Shown in pieces: positions 61,226 through 64,000 of a stretch of DNA of 64,000 bases. The translations under genes were made by a program, and so were the position numbers. The stretch spans positions 73,719-137,718 of the forward strand of contig JAEXFN010000021.1 in assembly GCA_023400055.1 (NCBI GenBank), written 5' to 3'. Origin of the DNA: Bacillota bacterium. GTDB taxonomy: Bacteria; Bacillota; UBA4882; UBA8346. The notes under the pieces were generated by a model. That model searched no databases. It saw nothing but the letters and a program-made list of their open reading frames with translations, and had not been told where the DNA came from. Position 1 is the first letter of the stretch; each line of letters opens with the position of its first letter.

Positions 61226-61975
61226 GTGCTTACAAAGGATAAAGTGAAAGTCAAAGTCAGCAACATGACCAAATGCTTCGGAGATTTATGTGTCCTGGAC
61301 AATATCTCATTTGATGTTCCCGAGGGCGAGTTTCTGTGTATCGTCGGCCCGACGGGTTGTGGCAAAACCACTTTTTTGAATAGCCTGACCAAACTCTATG
61401 AGCTTACTGCGGGGGAGATCCTGGTCAACGGAGAACCGGTCGATTTAAAGAAGCACAATCTGGCTTACATCTTCCAAGAATACTCCACCATGCCCTGGCT
61501 GAAGGTGGAGGAGAATGTCCGCTTCGGTTTGGAAATTAAAGGACTGCCCGAATCCGAAATCAGGAAAAGAGCCGATGAAGTGATCAACATGGTCGGGCTG
61601 GAACCTTTTCGAAATTACTACCCCAAACAGCTTTCCGCCAGCATGTTGCAGCGAGTGGTGATCGCCAGAGCTTTTGCCGTCCGACCGGAACTGTTGCTCA
61701 TGGATGAGCCATACGGCCAACTGGATCTGGACTTACGATTCAAATTGGAGGACGAATTGATTCGCTTGTGGGAAAAGACCGGGACCACGGTCATTTTTAT
61801 CACCCACAATATTGAAGAGGCGGTATATCTCGGTCAACGGATTCTGGTGCTCACCAACAAACCCACCAAAATCAAGGAAGAGATCATCAATGACCTTCCC
61901 CGGCCGAGGAATATCGTGGATCCGGCTTTTATCGACCTGCGTAATAAAGTAACGGATTTAATCAAGTGGTGGTAG
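61226..61975 (+). CDS. ABC transporter ATPase B (SsuB/TauB-like), module 2
   Basis: A 249-residue ATPase with Walker A GPTGCGKTT, changed signature LSASMLQRVVIARAF, Walker B LMDEPYGQLDLDLR and canonical H-loop FITHNIEEA. GTG 61226 lies about 8 nt after GGGGG; an in-frame TTG at 61211 lacks a site. It ends VTDLIKWW, identical to its module 1 counterpart. Confidence 0.92.
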   Translation: MLTKDKVKVKVSNMTKCFGDLCVLDNISFDVPEGEFLCIVGPTGCGKTTFLNSLTKLYELTAGEILVNGEPVDLKKHNLAYIFQEYSTMPWLKVEENVRFGLEIKGLPESEIRKRADEVINMVGLEPFRNYYPKQLSASMLQRVVIARAFAVRPELLLMDEPYGQLDLDLRFKLEDELIRLWEKTGTTVIFITHNIEEAVYLGQRILVLTNKPTKIKEEIINDLPRPRNIVDPAFIDLRNKVTDLIKWW

Positions 61976-62080
61976 CAGAGATCCCCGGCAAGCGGGGTTG
62001 CCGCGGACCCATCCAATTTTAATGTTGCCAGTGATATGGCCATCCGGCAATTTGAAATCTATCCGAAGGAGCTTTGTGAC

Positions 62081-63550
62081 ATGAAAGCGATTATGGTAAT
62101 GTTTGATTCGTTGAACCGTCATTTACTGCCTCCGTACGGCTGTGATTGGGTGAAAGCGCCCAATTTTCAGCGCTTGGCGGAAAAGTCGGTGACCTTCGAC
62201 AATTGTTACGTGGGGAGCATGCCGTGCATGCCGGCCCGCCGGGAACTGCATACCGGACGCTATAATTTTCTGCAGCGCAGTTGGGGGCCGCTGGAACCGT
62301 TCGACGATTCGATGCCCGAAATCTTGAAACAAAACGGCGTCTATACCCATTTGGTCAGCGATCACGGCCATTATTGGGAAGACGGCGGCTGCACTTTTCA
62401 TACCCGTTATAATTCTTGGGAGATCGCCCGGGGCCACGAGGGCGATCCCTGGAAAGGCGAAGTCGCCGATCCGGCGATCCCCGAAGCGATCGGCGGGCAA
62501 GAACGGCTATGGCGCCAAGATTGGGTAAACCGGAAATATATGCGGCGTGAGGAGGATCAGCCGCAAGCCAAGGTCTTCGAAATGGGGCTGGAGTTCATCA
62601 AGACCAACCGGGAGGCCGACCGTTGGTTCCTGCAGATTGAGACCTTCGATCCCCACGAGCCCTTCTTTACCCAGCAGAAGTATAAAGACCTGTATCCCCA
62701 CGGGTACCAAGGCCCGCATTTCGATTGGCCCGACTATAAACCGGTGACTGAAAGCCGAGAACAAGTCGAACATATCCGTTTCCAGTATGCCGCGCTGCTC
62801 AGCATGTGCGACGCGTATTTGGGAAAAGTCCTCGATTCTATGGACGAATTCGATCTGTGGAAAGATACAATGCTGATCGTCAACACCGATCATGGCTATC
62901 TGCTCGGCGAGCACGATTGGTGGGCCAAAAGCGTTCAGCCCTTTTACAATGAGATTTCCCATACGCCGTTATTTATTTGGGATCCCCGTTGCGGGAGAAA
63001 AGAGGAGCGCCGCAGCGGGTTGGTGCAGACCATTGATCTACCGGTAACGCTGCTAAACTTTTTCGGGGTGGACATTCCCCAGGATATGCAGGGAGTATCG
63101 CTCCAAGGGATGATTGCCCGGGACGACCAGACCCGTGAGGCGGTCTTATTTGGGATCCACGGCGGACACGTTAATATTACCGACGGACGGTATGTTTACA
63201 TGCGGGCACCCGTCAGACCGGATAATGAACCCCTGTACAATTATACCTTGATGCCGACCCATATGCGGAAACGGTTCAGCATCGCCGAGCTTTCCACAAT
63301 CGGACTGAGCGAGCCTTTTGGCTTCACCAAAGGTTTGCGAGTTATGAAAATCAAGGCAAATACCTGGGAGGGAGTCAACTTCCATCAGTTCGGAACGATG
63401 TTATTTGATTTGGCGAGCGACTCCAAGCAGGAGCATCCGATCCAAAACCCGGAGATTGAGGCGAGAATGGTACGGATGATGGTCCGGTTAATGCAAGAAA
63501 ACGATGCCCCGCCGGAGCAGTTTGAGCGGCTGGGTTTGCCAATTGCCTAG
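62081..63550 (+). CDS. Sulfatase, Cys-type, cytoplasmic, module 2
   Basis: A 489-residue sulfatase. It begins MKAIMVMFDSLNRHLLPPYG, has the Cys maturation motif GSMPCMPARRELHTGRYN (C-x-P-x-R) and metal ligands in VNTDHGYLLGEHDWW. No signal peptide is present. AAGGAG lies 9 nt before ATG 62081; the frame is open to 62036. It belongs to a different sulfatase branch from the module 1 enzyme, so the two modules may handle different compounds. Confidence 0.92.
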   Translation: MKAIMVMFDSLNRHLLPPYGCDWVKAPNFQRLAEKSVTFDNCYVGSMPCMPARRELHTGRYNFLQRSWGPLEPFDDSMPEILKQNGVYTHLVSDHGHYWEDGGCTFHTRYNSWEIARGHEGDPWKGEVADPAIPEAIGGQERLWRQDWVNRKYMRREEDQPQAKVFEMGLEFIKTNREADRWFLQIETFDPHEPFFTQQKYKDLYPHGYQGPHFDWPDYKPVTESREQVEHIRFQYAALLSMCDAYLGKVLDSMDEFDLWKDTMLIVNTDHGYLLGEHDWWAKSVQPFYNEISHTPLFIWDPRCGRKEERRSGLVQTIDLPVTLLNFFGVDIPQDMQGVSLQGMIARDDQTREAVLFGIHGGHVNITDGRYVYMRAPVRPDNEPLYNYTLMPTHMRKRFSIAELSTIGLSEPFGFTKGLRVMKIKANTWEGVNFHQFGTMLFDLASDSKQEHPIQNPEIEARMVRMMVRLMQENDAPPEQFERLGLPIA

Positions 63551-63730
63551 CGGCCCGCGCCAAAGCGATCTGCTCATTTGGTGGAATTGCTTTATAGGCG
63601 CGCAGGGTGAAAAAAATTGCCTGTGATATTGCCTTTGCCGGGGCGGTTGCCAGCGCAACCGGGAATCTTTTGGGACGGAAAACCGGCGCGGAATTATTCA
63701 TTTAGCCGGCGTCCGGCTGGGAGCATTTAT
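63551..63730. other. Region between sulfatase and array D
   Basis: No gene or clear terminator seen. Confidence 0.5.
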
Positions 63731-64000
63731 TGGCTTGCTTAGTGACTGAGCGAGCTTGCTGAGCGACTGAGCAAGCTTGTTGAGTGACTGAGCGAGCTTG
63801 TTGAGTGACTGAGCAAGCTTGTTGAGTGACTGAGCAAGCTTGTTGAGTGACTGAGCGAGCTTGTTGAGTAATTGAGCGAGCTTGTTGAGTGACTGAAAGA
63901 GCTTGTTGAGTGACTGAAAGAGCTTGTTGAGTGACTGAGCAAGCTTGTTGAGTGACTGAGCGAGCTTGTTGAGTAATTGAGCGAGCTTGTTGAGTGACTG
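63731..64000. repeat. Tandem array D, same 21-bp family as array A, cut by window edge
   Basis: At least 12 full units; GAGCTTG recurs at 63752 and every 21 bp to 63983 with no indel. The unit is GAGCTTGTTGAG followed by TGACTGAGC or close variants, with TAATTGAGC in some copies. The array continues beyond the window. Confidence 0.95.

Overview
The window reads as chromosomal DNA of an anaerobic, probably spore-forming member of the Firmicutes (Bacillota). Evidence: a CIRCE/HrcA-controlled dnaK operon that contains an archaeal-like (group III) chaperonin, oxygen-sensitive radical-SAM and ferredoxin proteins, a gltX followed by tRNA-Gln and tRNA-Glu, YesM/YesN-type sensors, a YqhG/SNF2 pair and an MrfA-like helicase. 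A small protein resembling gamma-type spore proteins agrees with this. I cannot name the species; a Limnochordia/Hydrogenispora-like lineage is only a guess.

Layout. 1-3.5 kb: a truncated sugar ABC permease divergent from a large membrane-bound AraC regulator. 3.7-9 kb: zinc-ribbon membrane protein, PfkB sugar kinase, nucleotidyltransferase plus glycosyltransferase pair, and a TIM-barrel sugar-phosphate isomerase-like protein. 9.2-20.1 kb: housekeeping block hemW, nudC-like, hrcA, group III chaperonin, grpE, dnaK, dnaJ, prmA, rsmE. 20.1-31.6 kb: YqhG-like protein and SNF2 helicase, phosphotransacetylase, MrfA-like helicase, mtnP-like and mtnA, two tiny proteins, gltX, two tRNAs. 32.3-37.2 kb: dienelactone hydrolase, anaerobic sulfatase-maturating enzyme, then an ArsR-led group (polyferredoxin, broken HMA domain, TSCPD protein, ferredoxin, metallo-beta-lactamase fold). 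37.5-45.7 kb: a ROK-controlled sugar import operon with a dehydrogenase, a sulfatase and a frameshifted fructokinase. 46-53 kb and 53.8-63.6 kb: two paralogous modules, each with a TauA/SsuA-like binding protein, two permeases, two different ATPases and a sulfatase. One carries a LacI regulator, the other a two-component system.

How it fits together. Three sulfatases carry the C-x-P-x-R maturation motif and lack signal peptides, and a sulfatase-maturating radical-SAM enzyme lies upstream. The simplest reading is that three importers bring sulfated or related anionic compounds into the cell, where cytoplasmic sulfatases desulfate them. In both paralogous importers the ATPase pair is asymmetric: one subunit has altered Walker A and H-loop residues and the other has an altered signature motif, so one composite ATP site looks degenerate and the other intact.

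The most unusual DNA-level signal is a set of five non-coding tandem arrays (about 7.65, 23.1, 32.0, 45.8 and 63.7 kb). Their sequences fall into at least four families, yet all share a 21-bp period, which is close to two turns of B-DNA. I do not recognise this as a described element.
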